The notes under the pieces: generated by a model | The model's database searches: none | Seen by the model: the letters and a program-made list of their open reading frames with translations, nothing else | What the model was told of the DNA's origin: nothing | Source of the DNA: Shewanella benthica | GTDB taxonomy: Bacteria > Pseudomonadota > Gammaproteobacteria > Enterobacterales > Shewanellaceae | Length of the DNA: 51,660 bases | Direction: 5' to 3' | Assembly (NCBI GenBank): GCA_023284085.1 | Contig: JAKVHY010000038.1 | Span: forward strand, 1-51,660 | Translations under genes and position numbers: made by a program | Shown here: positions 38,065 through 47,336 of the stretch, piece by piece | Position numbering within the stretch: position 1 is the first letter of the stretch | Layout: the number at the start of each line of letters is the position of its first letter

Positions 38065-41000
38065 TTAGTCTTGATCCAACTCGATATTAATACCGAGTGA
38101 ACGGATTTCCTTCAACAATACGTTGAATGACTCTGGCATGCCTGGTTGCATCTGGTAATTACCGTCGACGATGTTCTTATACATCTGAGTACGACCGTTC
38201 ACATCATCAGACTTAACGGTTAGCATCTCTTGAAGAGTATATGCAGCACCGTATGCTTCTAGTGCCCATACTTCCATCTCTCCGAAACGCTGACCACCAA
38301 ACTGAGCTTTACCGCCCAGTGGCTGCTGAGTAACAAGACTGTACGAACCCGTAGAACGAGCATGCATCTTGTCGTCAACCAAGTGGTTAAGCTTAAGCAT
38401 ATACATGTAACCTACGGTTACTTTACGCTCAAATTCATCACCGGTACGACCATCATACAAGGTACGTTGACCAGAGGTAGGAAGCTTGGCAAGTGCTAGC
38501 ATTTCCTTAATCTCTTTCTCTTTCGCACCATCGAATGCTGGAGTCGCAATCGGAATACCACCCTTAAGGTTCTTAGCCAGACGCAGTATTTCATCATCGG
38601 TAAACGAATCGATATCGACGCGCTGCTGCACATCGTCACCTAACTCATATACTTCTTTGATGTAAGCGCGAATTTCGGCTAATTGACGCTGCTCTTCAAG
38701 CATAGCGGTGATCTGATCACCGATACCTTTAGCTGCTGCGCCCATGTGAACCTCTAAGATCTGACCGATGTTCATACGAGATGGTACACCGAGCGGGTTC
38801 AATACGATGTCGATTGGGTTACCATTCTCATCGTAAGGCATGTCTTCAACAGGGTTAATCTTAGAGATAACACCCTTGTTACCGTGACGACCAGCCATCT
38901 TATCACCAGGCTGGATTGTACGTTTAACAGCAAGGTAAACCTTAACGATCTTAAGTACACCAGGTGCTAAGTCATCACCTTGGGTGATTTTACGACGCTT
39001 GATCTCAAACGTCTTATCGAAGTCCGCTTTCAATTCGTCATGCTGCTCGGCAAGCTGCTCAAGTTCGGTCTGCTTAGCTTCATCTTCAATTGTCTGTATC
39101 AGCAACTGAGAACGAGGAATAGCATCGAGTTGTGCCTGTTCGAAGCCTGCATTCAATAGCAAGTTACGTGCACGACCATAAACACCCTCTTCGAGGATTT
39201 TGAACTCTTCGGTCAGATCTTTCTTAGCCTGAGCGATATGCATCTCTTCGATTTCAACCGCGCGCTTGTCTTTCTCAACGCCGTCACGGGTAAATACCTG
39301 GACGTCGATGATAGTACCTTTCACTGAGTTAGGTACACGTAGCGAGCTGTCTTTAACGTCAGAGGCCTTCTCACCGAAGATAGCTCGGAGGAGTTTCTCT
39401 TCCGGCGTCAGCTGAGTTTCACCCTTAGGTGTCACCTTACCAACCAGGATGTCGCCACCCGAAACTTCGGCACCGATATAAACGATACCCGATTCGTCCA
39501 GCTTAGAAAGCGCAGACTCACCCACGTTTGGAATATCGGCGGTGATCTCTTCACTACCCAGCTTAGTATCACGAGCGATACAAGAAAGCTCCTGAATATG
39601 GATAGTGGTGAAACGATCTTCCTGAGCTACACGCTCAGAGATGAGGATTGAATCCTCGAAGTTGTAACCGTTCCAAGGCATAAACGCGATACGCATGTTC
39701 TGACCAAGAGCCAGATCACCCAGATCCGTAGAAGGACCATCGGCCAATACATCACCAATAACAACAGGGTCACCAACAGAACAACAAGGACGTTGGTTAA
39801 TACAGGTGTTCTGGTTAGAACGTGTGTACTTAGTCAGGTTATAGATATCGATACCGGCTTCGCCTGGGCGTAGCTCAGATTCGTTAACTTTAACCACGAT
39901 ACGGCTGGCATCGACATAATCGACACTACCACCACGCTTAGCAACAACAACAACGCCTGAATCGACCGCAATAATACGCTCGATACCTGTACCTACTAAT
40001 GGCTTATCGGCTCTTAGTGTCGGTACTGCTTGACGTTGCATGTTCGCGCCCATCAAGGCACGGTTAGCATCATCGTGTTCCAGGAACGGAATAAGTGAGG
40101 CTGCTACTGAGATAATCTGCTGCGGTGATACATCCATATACTGGATGTCGCTAGCACGCATAAAGGTTGAATCACCCTTATGACGACAGGCAACCTGCTC
40201 TTCGAGCAGACGTCCGCTCTTATCTATATCTATGTTCGCCTGAGCGATAACATAACGACCTTCTTCGATTGCCGACAGATAATCTATCTGATCGGTAACC
40301 ACACCATCTTCTACCTTACGGTAAGGTGTTTCGAGGAAACCGTATGAGTTAGTACGCGCGAAACTGGCTAACGAGTTGATCAAACCAATGTTCGGACCTT
40401 CCGGAGTTTCGATTGGACACAAACGACCGTAGTGAGTCGGGTGTACATCTCGAACTTCGAAGCCGGCACGTTCACGAGTCAAACCACCTGGACCAAGAGC
40501 CGAAATACGACGCTTGTGAGTCACTTCAGAAAGTGGGTTGTTTTGATCCATAAACTGAGACAGCTGAGAAGAACCGAAGAACTCTTTAACTGCGGCAGAG
40601 ATAGGCTTAGCGTTGATAAGATCTTGAGGCATTAGCTCATTAAGATCACCAAGGCTTAAACGTTCACGTACGGCACGTTCTACTCGAACTAGACCAACAC
40701 GGAACTGGTTCTCAGCCATTTCACCAACACTACGGATACGACGGTTACCCAAGTGATCGATATCATCGACCTCATCGCCACCATTACGAATAGTAATGAT
40801 GTTCTTCATTACCGCAACGATGTCTTCCTTAGATAAGATACCCGAACCTTCATCTTCACCAATATTTAAACGGCGGTTGAACTTCATACGACCCACTTTA
40901 GACAGGTCATAACGCTCTTCACTGAAGAACAAGTTCTGGAATAGGCCTTCGGCCGCATCTTTAGTTGGTGGCTCGCCAGGACGCATCATACGATAGATCT

Positions 41001-42096
41001 CAACCAGCGCCTCGAGGCGGTTAGTTGTAGAGTCAATACGTAAGGTATCTGACATGTAAGCGCCGTGAGCAAGATCGTTGATAAATAGCGTGCTTATCTC
41101 TTTGATGCCAGCCATCGAAAGCTTAGCAAGATCTTCCAGGGTGATCTCAGCGTTAGCGGAAACCAATACTTCACCTGTGTCCGGATCTATGTAGTCCTGA
41201 CCCGCAATCTTACCCGCGATATAATCTACCGGTACTTCTAGTTCAGTAGTCTTTGACTTCTCTAGCTGACGAATGTGACGTGCAGTAATGCGGCGCCCAT
41301 TCTCAACTAAGATACTGCCATCGGCATCTTTGATGTCGTAACTTGCAGTTTCGCCACGAAGACGCTCTGGAACAAGATCCATCACTAGTGAATCTTTCTT
41401 GATCTTGAAGTTCACACGTTCGAAGAACAGATCCAGAATATCTTGAGTCGAATAATCTAATGCACGTAACATGATAGACGCTGGAAGTTTACGACGGCGA
41501 TCGATACGTACGAAGAGTGCATCTTTTGGATCGAATTCAAAATCTAACCAAGAACCACGGTATGGAATGATACGTGCGTTATATAACACTTTACCTGAAG
41601 AGTGGGTCTTGCCACGGTCATGATCGAAGAACACACCGGGTGAACGGTGTAACTGAGATACGATAACACGCTCAGTACCATTGATAACAAAGGTACCGTT
41701 GTTAGTCATTTGAGGGATATCCCCCATGTAGACTTCTTGTTCTTTAATGTCTTTAACTGTGCCTGGTGCAGCTTCACGATCATACAAGACCATACGCAAT
41801 TTAACACGCAATGGTGCTGCGTATGTAATACCGCGGATCTGACACTCTTTCACATCAAAAACAGGCTCACCTAACTTATAGCTAACATACTGCAGCTCTG
41901 AGTTACCAGAAAAGCTCTTGATGGGAAAAACGCTACGGAAAGCGGCTTCAAAGCCACGCTCACCAGTAGGATCTTGATCAGTGAACTTCTTAAATGAGTC
42001 CAACTGTATTGAAAGTAGATAAGGGATATCCATAACTTTTGGACGTTTGCCAAAATCTTTACGAATACGCTTCTTTTCAGAATAGGAGTAAACCAT
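38065..42096 (-). CDS. rpoB: RNA polymerase beta subunit
   Basis: 1343 aa from MVYSYSEKKRIRKDFG (E. coli 1342); ten upstream in-frame residues are not used because AGGAG lies just before this ATG. The rifampicin region reads SSQLSQFMDQNNPLSEVTHKRRISALG, wild type at the usual resistance positions. It is preceded by the rplL-rpoB attenuator. Confidence 0.98.
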   Translation of the reverse strand: MVYSYSEKKRIRKDFGKRPKVMDIPYLLSIQLDSFKKFTDQDPTGERGFEAAFRSVFPIKSFSGNSELQYVSYKLGEPVFDVKECQIRGITYAAPLRVKLRMVLYDREAAPGTVKDIKEQEVYMGDIPQMTNNGTFVINGTERVIVSQLHRSPGVFFDHDRGKTHSSGKVLYNARIIPYRGSWLDFEFDPKDALFVRIDRRRKLPASIMLRALDYSTQDILDLFFERVNFKIKKDSLVMDLVPERLRGETASYDIKDADGSILVENGRRITARHIRQLEKSKTTELEVPVDYIAGKIAGQDYIDPDTGEVLVSANAEITLEDLAKLSMAGIKEISTLFINDLAHGAYMSDTLRIDSTTNRLEALVEIYRMMRPGEPPTKDAAEGLFQNLFFSEERYDLSKVGRMKFNRRLNIGEDEGSGILSKEDIVAVMKNIITIRNGGDEVDDIDHLGNRRIRSVGEMAENQFRVGLVRVERAVRERLSLGDLNELMPQDLINAKPISAAVKEFFGSSQLSQFMDQNNPLSEVTHKRRISALGPGGLTRERAGFEVRDVHPTHYGRLCPIETPEGPNIGLINSLASFARTNSYGFLETPYRKVEDGVVTDQIDYLSAIEEGRYVIAQANIDIDKSGRLLEEQVACRHKGDSTFMRASDIQYMDVSPQQIISVAASLIPFLEHDDANRALMGANMQRQAVPTLRADKPLVGTGIERIIAVDSGVVVVAKRGGSVDYVDASRIVVKVNESELRPGEAGIDIYNLTKYTRSNQNTCINQRPCCSVGDPVVIGDVLADGPSTDLGDLALGQNMRIAFMPWNGYNFEDSILISERVAQEDRFTTIHIQELSCIARDTKLGSEEITADIPNVGESALSKLDESGIVYIGAEVSGGDILVGKVTPKGETQLTPEEKLLRAIFGEKASDVKDSSLRVPNSVKGTIIDVQVFTRDGVEKDKRAVEIEEMHIAQAKKDLTEEFKILEEGVYGRARNLLLNAGFEQAQLDAIPRSQLLIQTIEDEAKQTELEQLAEQHDELKADFDKTFEIKRRKITQGDDLAPGVLKIVKVYLAVKRTIQPGDKMAGRHGNKGVISKINPVEDMPYDENGNPIDIVLNPLGVPSRMNIGQILEVHMGAAAKGIGDQITAMLEEQRQLAEIRAYIKEVYELGDDVQQRVDIDSFTDDEILRLAKNLKGGIPIATPAFDGAKEKEIKEMLALAKLPTSGQRTLYDGRTGDEFERKVTVGYMYMLKLNHLVDDKMHARSTGSYSLVTQQPLGGKAQFGGQRFGEMEVWALEAYGAAYTLQEMLTVKSDDVNGRTQMYKNIVDGNYQMQPGMPESFNVLLKEIRSLGINIELDQD

Positions 42097-42259
42097 GGGT
42101 TTCCTCTGATTTCGAGATGTGACCAAGACTGATTCAAAAAATTGAAACAGCGCGTTTGCCCATCACCGTTGATGGCAAGAACCTAACCAGTAATCTCTGT
42201 TAGGAACTGCATGATCTGGCGACAAACGGTGAAAAAAAAATCGCCTACGCTTACAGCGC

Positions 42260-42291
42260 AAAAAAGGCCGACGGTTAAAAAACCGTCAGCC
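42260..42291 (-). terminator. rplL-rpoB attenuator
   Basis: On the minus strand GGCTGACGGTT pairs with AACCGTCGGCC (one G-U pair) and is followed by T6. It is placed 40 bp after rplL, like the E. coli attenuator that lowers rpoBC expression relative to rplJL. A further small stem (CGCTGTAAGCG, 42249-42259) and a T9 run (42233-42241) follow and may form the RNase III-type processing region. Confidence 0.85.
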
Positions 42292-42330
42292 TTCACCCGA
42301 TGACTCGGGCGGAGTAAGTTAAATAATAAC

Positions 42331-42699
42331 TTACTTGATCTCTACAGAAGCACCAGCTTCTTCAAGAAGAGTCTTAAGTGCTTCAGCTTCTTCTTTAGAA
42401 ATAGCTTCTTTAACAGCTACTGGAGATGCTTCAGCCATAGCTTTAGCTTCTTTCAGGCCAAGACCTGTAGCGCTACGAAGAGCTTTAATTACTTTAACCT
42501 TGTTCTCACCGAACGAAGTCATCATAACGTCAAATTCAGTCTGCTCTTCAGCAGCGCCGCCGTCAGCAGCTCCGCCAGCAACAACTGCAGCAGCTGCAGA
42601 TACGCCGAACTTCTCTTCCATTGACTCGATTAGTTCAACAACTTGCATTACAGACATTTCTGCAACTGCGTTTAAGATATCGTCTTTAGTGATAGACAT
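42331..42699 (-). CDS. rplL: 50S ribosomal protein L7/L12
   Basis: 122 aa: N-terminal dimer domain, Ala/Gly-rich hinge (AAAAAVVAGGAADGGAAEE) and C-terminal factor-binding domain with KVIKALRSATGLGLKEAKAM. It forms the stalk with L10. The ATG follows a purine-rich ribosome site 46 bp after rplJ. Confidence 0.98.
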   Translation of the reverse strand: MSITKDDILNAVAEMSVMQVVELIESMEEKFGVSAAAAVVAGGAADGGAAEEQTEFDVMMTSFGENKVKVIKALRSATGLGLKEAKAMAEASPVAVKEAISKEEAEALKTLLEEAGASVEIK

Positions 42700-42745
42700 A
42701 ACAAAAAATTCCTATTGTTCTGAATTTAAGCGGCTAAGTATAAAC

Positions 42746-43246
42746 TTAAGCTGCTTCTTCTTTTTGATCGCGAAGGGCGGCCAGTGTACGAACTAGCTTG
42801 CCAGCAGATGCTTCTTTCATTGTCATCATCAACTGAGCAATTGCTTCGTCGAATGTTGGCAGTTTCGCTAAGCGATCTATATCGGCTGCAGGGATTAACT
42901 CCCCTTCAAAGGCTGCTGCTTTGATTTCAAACTTCTCTTGTTCTTTAGCGAAGTCTTTAAGAAGACGCGCTGCAGCACCTGGGTGCTCGTTAGAGAAGGC
43001 AATCAAAGTAGGACCGGTAAACGTATCGCTAAGGCACTCAAAATCAGTACCTACAACTGCGCGTTTAGCTAATGTATTACGTACAACTTTTACGAATACA
43101 CCAGCTTCGCGAGCTGCTCTACGCAGACCGGTCATATCACCTACAGTTACACCGCGTGAATCGGCTACAACTGCAGATAAAGCACCTTTGGCAGCTTCGT
43201 TGACTTCAGCAACAATCGCTTTTTTGTCTTCGAGTCCTAATGCCAT
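42746..43246 (-). CDS. rplJ: 50S ribosomal protein L10
   Basis: 166 aa from MALGLEDKKAIVAEVNEA (E. coli 165). An in-frame reading of 49 more codons runs through the structured leader and is rejected: CAGGAG precedes this ATG and the protein length fits. L10 carries the L7/L12 dimers and represses its own mRNA. Confidence 0.97.
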   Translation of the reverse strand: MALGLEDKKAIVAEVNEAAKGALSAVVADSRGVTVGDMTGLRRAAREAGVFVKVVRNTLAKRAVVGTDFECLSDTFTGPTLIAFSNEHPGAAARLLKDFAKEQEKFEIKAAAFEGELIPAADIDRLAKLPTFDEAIAQLMMTMKEASAGKLVRTLAALRDQKEEAA

Positions 43247-43261
43247 TGGCTTTACTCCTGG

Positions 43262-43438
43262 ATTAAATCTAGGGAATTCCCTAGCAATTACCATACTAAT
43301 CATAAATATGACTAGTGATTTACGGTGCTTATCCAGCAGAACAAAATCTTTCTGGGGTTCGACACCGTCTACGTAGGAAATTAAGTCAGCCATTAAGCCA
43401 ACACCTACGGTCTTGGACGGAAGTCTAAGATTTGACCA
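43262..43438 (-). promoter_or_regulatory. L10 leader (kink-turn type autoregulatory mRNA element)
   Basis: On the minus strand ACGGTG pairs with CACCGT (43323-43366), with an inner CCAG/CTGG stem, and CCGTAGG can pair with CCTACG around it. The form fits the rplJ leader bound by L10-L12 in bacteria. A perfect 16-bp palindrome CTAGGGAATTCCCTAG (43269-43284) lies between this structure and the ribosome site. Confidence 0.7.
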
Positions 43439-43481
43439 TCTAAATGGCTAAATTATAGACCTCAACCCACAAGGTGCGCGC

Positions 43482-43510
43482 ATTATAGACTAATACACTA
43501 ACCTTGTAAA
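43482..43510 (-). promoter_or_regulatory. rplJ promoter
   Basis: On the minus strand -35 TTTACA (43505-43510), 17-bp spacer, -10 TATAAT (43482-43487), discriminator GCGCGCACC. It begins directly before the rplA stop codon, like P-L10 of E. coli. The rRNA-like discriminator suggests stringent control. Confidence 0.8.
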
Positions 43511-43511
43511 A

Positions 43512-44213
43512 TTACTTACCGTCTTCCAGAGTACCCTGGTCAACTGCAACACCTGCGCCCATAGTGGTCGAGATGCTGATTTTCTTAAGGAAAATACCTT
43601 TAGCAGCTGCAGGCTTAGCTTTCACTAGTGCCGCAACAAGTGCTTCCAAGTTTTCCTTTAGCTTAGCAGTTTCGAAGTCCACTTTACCGATAGTAGTGTG
43701 GATGATACCGTTCTTATCTGTACGGTAACGAACCTGACCAGCTTTAGCGTTCTTAACTGCTTCAGCAACATTTGGTGTTACTGTGCCAGTTTTAGGGTTA
43801 GGCATTAGACCACGTGGGCCTAAGATCTGACCTAGTTGACCAACAACACGCATTGCATCTGGAGAAGCAATAACAACGTCGAAGTTCATTTCGCCAGCTT
43901 TAACTTGTGCAGCAAGCTCGTCCATACCGACCAGTTCTGCACCAGCAGCTAGAGCAGCTTCTGCATTAGCGCCTTGTGTGAACACGGCAACACGAACGTC
44001 ACGACCTGTACCGTGTGGCAACACAGTTGCACCACGAACGTTTTGGTCAGATTTACGTGGGTCTACACCAAGGTTTACAGCAACATCAACACTCTCAACG
44101 AACTTAGCAGTTGCTAGTTCTTTAAGAAGCTCAAGGGCCACATTGATGTCGTAGTTTTTAGTTACTTCTACTTTCTCGCGAATGATACGAGCGCGCTTAG
44201 TTAGTTTTGCCAT
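43512..44213 (-). CDS. rplA: 50S ribosomal protein L1
   Basis: 233 aa, with GTGRDVRVAVFTQGANAEAA and the conserved GPRGLMPNPKTGTVT. It forms the L1 stalk and in E. coli represses the rplKA mRNA. It starts 4 bp after rplK. Confidence 0.98.
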   Translation of the reverse strand: MAKLTKRARIIREKVEVTKNYDINVALELLKELATAKFVESVDVAVNLGVDPRKSDQNVRGATVLPHGTGRDVRVAVFTQGANAEAALAAGAELVGMDELAAQVKAGEMNFDVVIASPDAMRVVGQLGQILGPRGLMPNPKTGTVTPNVAEAVKNAKAGQVRYRTDKNGIIHTTIGKVDFETAKLKENLEALVAALVKAKPAAAKGIFLKKISISTTMGAGVAVDQGTLEDGK

Positions 44214-44217
44214 TTTC

Positions 44218-44646
44218 TTAATCCTCTACTACCAAACCCATTGAACGAGCAGTACCTTCAATTGTGCGAGTCATCGCATCAATATCAGAACCAGTCATGT
44301 CAGCAGCTTTTGTCTCAGCAATTTCCTGGACAGCGCTACGCTTGATAGTTCCCACTTTGTCAGTGTTAGGACGACCAGAACCAGACTTCAGACCTGCTGC
44401 TTTAAGCAGTAGGAAAGATGCAGGTGGTGTCTTAGTTTCAAAAGTGAAAGAACGGTCAGTATAAACCGTGATAACAACAGGAATTGGCATGCCTTTCTCG
44501 AACTTTTCAGTACGAGCATTGAATGCTTTACAGAATTCCATGATGTTAACACCTTTCTGACCTAGAGCAGGCCCGACTGGTGGTGACGGGTTTGCAGCAC
44601 CAGCTGCGACTTGTAGTTTGATGTAACCATCAACTTTCTTAGCCAT
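44218..44646 (-). CDS. rplK: 50S ribosomal protein L11
   Basis: 142 aa, starts MAKKVDGYIKLQVAAGAANPSPPVGPALGQ; the Pro-rich N-terminal domain is the thiostrepton and RelA-response site. It is coupled to rplA. Confidence 0.98.
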   Translation of the reverse strand: MAKKVDGYIKLQVAAGAANPSPPVGPALGQKGVNIMEFCKAFNARTEKFEKGMPIPVVITVYTDRSFTFETKTPPASFLLLKAAGLKSGSGRPNTDKVGTIKRSAVQEIAETKAADMTGSDIDAMTRTIEGTARSMGLVVED

Positions 44647-44709
44647 GAGTATTTCCTCAGTTTGGGTTCAAACGCCACTGACTAAATGTCAGCAAGCTCC
44701 CCGAAAAAC

Positions 44710-44745
44710 AATGGGTGCGGATTTTATAACAAATCCGCACCCATT
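44710..44745 (-). terminator. Perfect 15-bp hairpin between nusG and rplK
   Basis: Stem AATGGGTGCGGATTT / AAATCCGCACCCATT with a 6-nt loop, followed on the minus strand by GTTTTTCGG. It is probably a terminator or attenuator after nusG. A TATAAA in its 3' arm (44723-44728) could also be the -10 of an rplK promoter. A further small stem (CTGAC/GTCAG, 44678-44692) lies in the rplK leader, where L1 would bind. Confidence 0.65.
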
Positions 44746-44771
44746 CCAAATAAAATTTGTGTTTAATTTAA

Positions 44772-45323
44772 TCAGCTCTTTTCGATCTGACTAAAGTCTA
44801 GCTCGACTGGTGTTGAACGGCCGAAGATCATCACAGAAACCTTGACGCGGTTCTTCTCATAATCGACTTCTTCAACAGTACCGTTAAAGTCAGCAAACGG
44901 ACCATCGGTAACGCGAACCACTTCACCAGGTTCGAACATAACGCGATGCGTTGGAGACTCGGTAGTTTCCTGCAGACGCTGTAGAATTCTATCAGCTTCT
45001 ACATCAGAAATAGGAGCAGGACGATCCGAAGTGCCGCCGATGAACCCCATCACACGAGGGATGCTCTTCACCAAGTGCCAGCTCTCATCGTTCATTTCCA
45101 TCTGGACAAGTACATATCCAGGGAAGAACTTGCGCTCGCTCTTACGACGCTGACCGGCTCTCATCTCGACAACTTCTTCAGTTGGGACGAGAATCTCACC
45201 AAAGTAGTGTTCCATCTTGTGCATCTGAATATATTCATTCAGAGTCTTAAGTACACGCCCTTCATAACCAGAAAAGGCCTGGACCACATACCATCTTTTT
45301 TTAGCTTCAGTTGCTTCAGTCAT
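44772..45323 (-). CDS. nusG: Transcription antitermination factor NusG
   Basis: 183 aa. The NGN domain (KKRWYVVQAFSGYEGRVLKTL) binds RNA polymerase, and the C-terminal KOW domain (GEVVRVTDGPFADFNGTVEEVD) contacts Rho or S10. It lies 9 bp after secE. Confidence 0.98.
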   Translation of the reverse strand: MTEATEAKKRWYVVQAFSGYEGRVLKTLNEYIQMHKMEHYFGEILVPTEEVVEMRAGQRRKSERKFFPGYVLVQMEMNDESWHLVKSIPRVMGFIGGTSDRPAPISDVEADRILQRLQETTESPTHRVMFEPGEVVRVTDGPFADFNGTVEEVDYEKNRVKVSVMIFGRSTPVELDFSQIEKS

Positions 45324-45332
45324 TCGAAGTGC

Positions 45333-45704
45333 CTATACGCCTGTAATAAAATTGACAATTCTCAGCAATACTGCGTCCATACCCCAAAGGATCAACGCAA
45401 GAACACCGGTCGCGGCTAATACAATAAATGTTGTATTTAGCGCTTCTTGACGCGTAGGCCAAACTACCTTACGTACTTCAATTTGTGCTTCACGAGCAAA
45501 GACTAGCGCTTGCTTGCCTTTCTCTGTTTGCAATGCAATAAATCCCGCTACAGCAAAAGCTGCAACAACACTAATTGCACGTACTAATACACTGGCTTCG
45601 CTATACAGCTGATTGCCGATAATGGCTGTTGCCAACAAGATAGCGACTAGAGCCCACTTTACGATATCCAGAGAATTACCCTGGCTTTCTGTATTTGTTG
45701 TCAT
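45333..45704 (-). CDS. secE: Protein translocase subunit SecE
   Basis: 123 aa with three transmembrane segments (about 17-34, 41-58, 95-117), the long gammaproteobacterial form. The conserved cytoplasmic helix reads EVRKVVWPTRQEALNTT. It stabilises SecY. Confidence 0.97.
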   Translation of the reverse strand: MTTNTESQGNSLDIVKWALVAILLATAIIGNQLYSEASVLVRAISVVAAFAVAGFIALQTEKGKQALVFAREAQIEVRKVVWPTRQEALNTTFIVLAATGVLALILWGMDAVLLRIVNFITGV

Positions 45705-45844
45705 CGGTTAATTCCGTTACTCACTACGACCTAAGGTGGTATCAGGTTGATCGCATTTTAATAAAATACTATCTAACCACTTAATTCCGAGCTTACTCTC
45801 GATGCGCTTAATGGTAAGCCCAAAGGGTCAAAAATCGGCCATAG

Positions 45845-45873
45845 ATTGTATTCTTATTCTGACGAGTAATCAA
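45845..45873 (-). promoter_or_regulatory. secE-nusG promoter
   Basis: On the minus strand -35 TTGATT (45868-45873), 17-bp spacer, -10 TACAAT (45845-45850). The leader to secE is then about 135 nt. It lies after the tufB terminator. Confidence 0.8.
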
Positions 45874-45913
45874 GAATACAAGCAAGCTTGAGCCGAGTAA
45901 AATTAAAAATAAC

Positions 45914-45941
45914 AAAAAAGGAAGCCGAAGCTTCCTTTTTT
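45914..45941 (-). terminator. Terminator of the tRNA-tufB operon
   Basis: 12-bp stem AAAAAAGGAAGC / GCTTCCTTTTTT with a TTCG loop on the transcript, the same hairpin as after tufA. It lies 26 bp after tufB. Confidence 0.93.
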
Positions 45942-45967
45942 TGATGTTCAGTTAAGAGTCTATGCGA

Positions 45968-47152
45968 TTAAGCAAGGATCTTAGCTACAACACCAGCACC
46001 AACAGTACGACCACCTTCACGGATAGCGAAGCGTAAACCTTCATCCATCGCAATTGGGGCGATTAGTGTTACTACCATCTGTACGTTATCACCAGGCATA
46101 ACCATCTCTACGCCTTCTGGAAGCTCGATAGTACCGGTTACGTCAGTTGTACGGAAGAAAAACTGTGGACGATAGCCTTTGAAGAATGGAGTGTGACGTC
46201 CGCCTTCTTCTTTTGACAGAACGTAGATTTCTGATTCAAAAGTAGTGTGTGGAGTGATTGAACCAGGAGCAGCAAGAACCTGACCACGTTCAACGTCTTC
46301 ACGCTTAATACCACGTAGAAGAACACCACAGTTCTCGCCTGCACGACCTTCGTCAAGCAGTTTACGGAACATTTCAACACCGGTACAAGTTGATTTAGTA
46401 GTATCTTTGATACCAACAATTTCAACTTCTTCACCGACCTTGATGATACCGCGCTCTACACGACCAGTTACAACTGTACCACGGCCTGAGATAGAGAACA
46501 CATCTTCGATTGGAAGAAGGAATGCGCCATCGATAGCACGCTCTGGCTCTGGGATATAAGTATCCAAAGCTTCTGCAAGCTCAAGGATCTTAGCTTCCCA
46601 TTCAGCTTCGCCTTCGAGGGCTTTAAGTGCTGAACCTTGGATAACTGGAAGGTCATCACCTGGGAAGTCATATTCAGAAAGAAGTTCACGAACTTCCATT
46701 TCTACTAGCTCAAGTAGCTCTTCGTCATCAACCATGTCACATTTGTTCATGAATACGATGATGAAAGGTACGCCAACCTGACGAGAAAGCAGGATGTGCT
46801 CACGAGTCTGTGGCATTGGGCCGTCTGTAGAAGCAACTACTAGAATCGCGCCATCCATTTGAGCAGCACCAGTGATCATGTTTTTAACATAATCGGCGTG
46901 ACCAGGACAATCTACGTGTGCGTAGTGACGTGCAGGTGTGTCATATTCGATGTGAGAGGTATTAATTGTAATACCGCGCTCACGCTCTTCAGGAGCGTTA
47001 TCGATCTGTGAGAAATCTTTAACTTCACCACCGTAAGTCTTTGCCAAAACAGCAGAGATAGCAGCAGTTAGAGTCGTCTTACCATGGTCAACGTGACCGA
47101 TGGTACCCACGTTTACGTGAGGTTTATTACGTTCAAATTTTTCTTTAGCCAT
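45968..47152 (-). CDS. tufB: Elongation factor Tu, copy B
   Basis: 394 aa, protein apparently identical to tufA (29193). ATG at 47152 is the start; 26 upstream in-frame residues are not used. Unlike tufA it starts with ATG. It is cotranscribed with the upstream tRNA genes as in E. coli, ending at its own copy of the tuf terminator. Divergence from tufA is clustered: about a dozen silent changes lie in 46075-46175, while 46186-46415 has very few. Confidence 0.98.
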   Translation of the reverse strand: MAKEKFERNKPHVNVGTIGHVDHGKTTLTAAISAVLAKTYGGEVKDFSQIDNAPEERERGITINTSHIEYDTPARHYAHVDCPGHADYVKNMITGAAQMDGAILVVASTDGPMPQTREHILLSRQVGVPFIIVFMNKCDMVDDEELLELVEMEVRELLSEYDFPGDDLPVIQGSALKALEGEAEWEAKILELAEALDTYIPEPERAIDGAFLLPIEDVFSISGRGTVVTGRVERGIIKVGEEVEIVGIKDTTKSTCTGVEMFRKLLDEGRAGENCGVLLRGIKREDVERGQVLAAPGSITPHTTFESEIYVLSKEEGGRHTPFFKGYRPQFFFRTTDVTGTIELPEGVEMVMPGDNVQMVVTLIAPIAMDEGLRFAIREGGRTVGAGVVAKILA

Positions 47153-47259
47153 GGTATTGCCCCAATCAAATATCTTGGTGATGAAACCGACATACAACAA
47201 AAAATCCGATGCATAAATGTATCGAATCAATTAAGTTTTATAGGATATTTGAAGGAGGC

Positions 47260-47329
47260 TGGCGCTGATGGCAGTGACTTAGACCCTCACCCTTTACCAG
47301 GGCGTGCCCTTAAAGGTGAGCACATCAGC
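47260..47329 (-). pseudogene. Decayed tRNA-Thr (GGT), thrT remnant
   Basis: On the minus strand a 70-nt tRNA-like sequence starts GCTGATG and ends CATCAGC-GCCA, a perfect 7-bp acceptor stem with CCA. Inside, CACGCCCTGGTAAAGGGTGAGG clearly derives from the tRNA-Thr anticodon arm. But one T before GGT is lost and an A gained, so the loop puts G at position 33 and GTA in the anticodon place. The D-loop lacks GG, and the T-arm (GTTCRA) is gone. In E. coli thrT sits at this very place between glyT and tufB. Not functional as a tRNA by sequence. Confidence 0.8.
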
Positions 47330-47336
47330 GAAAAAT

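Noticed and set aside
42335..43376. Two plus-strand frames of about 150 aa antisense to rplL and rplJ
   Set aside because: They are Ser/Ala/Thr-rich shadows of the Ala- and Lys-rich real genes, without promoters or ribosome sites.
43247..43393. N-terminal extension of rplJ by 49 residues
   Set aside because: This DNA folds as the L10 leader. The inner ATG has a good ribosome site and gives the normal L10 length.
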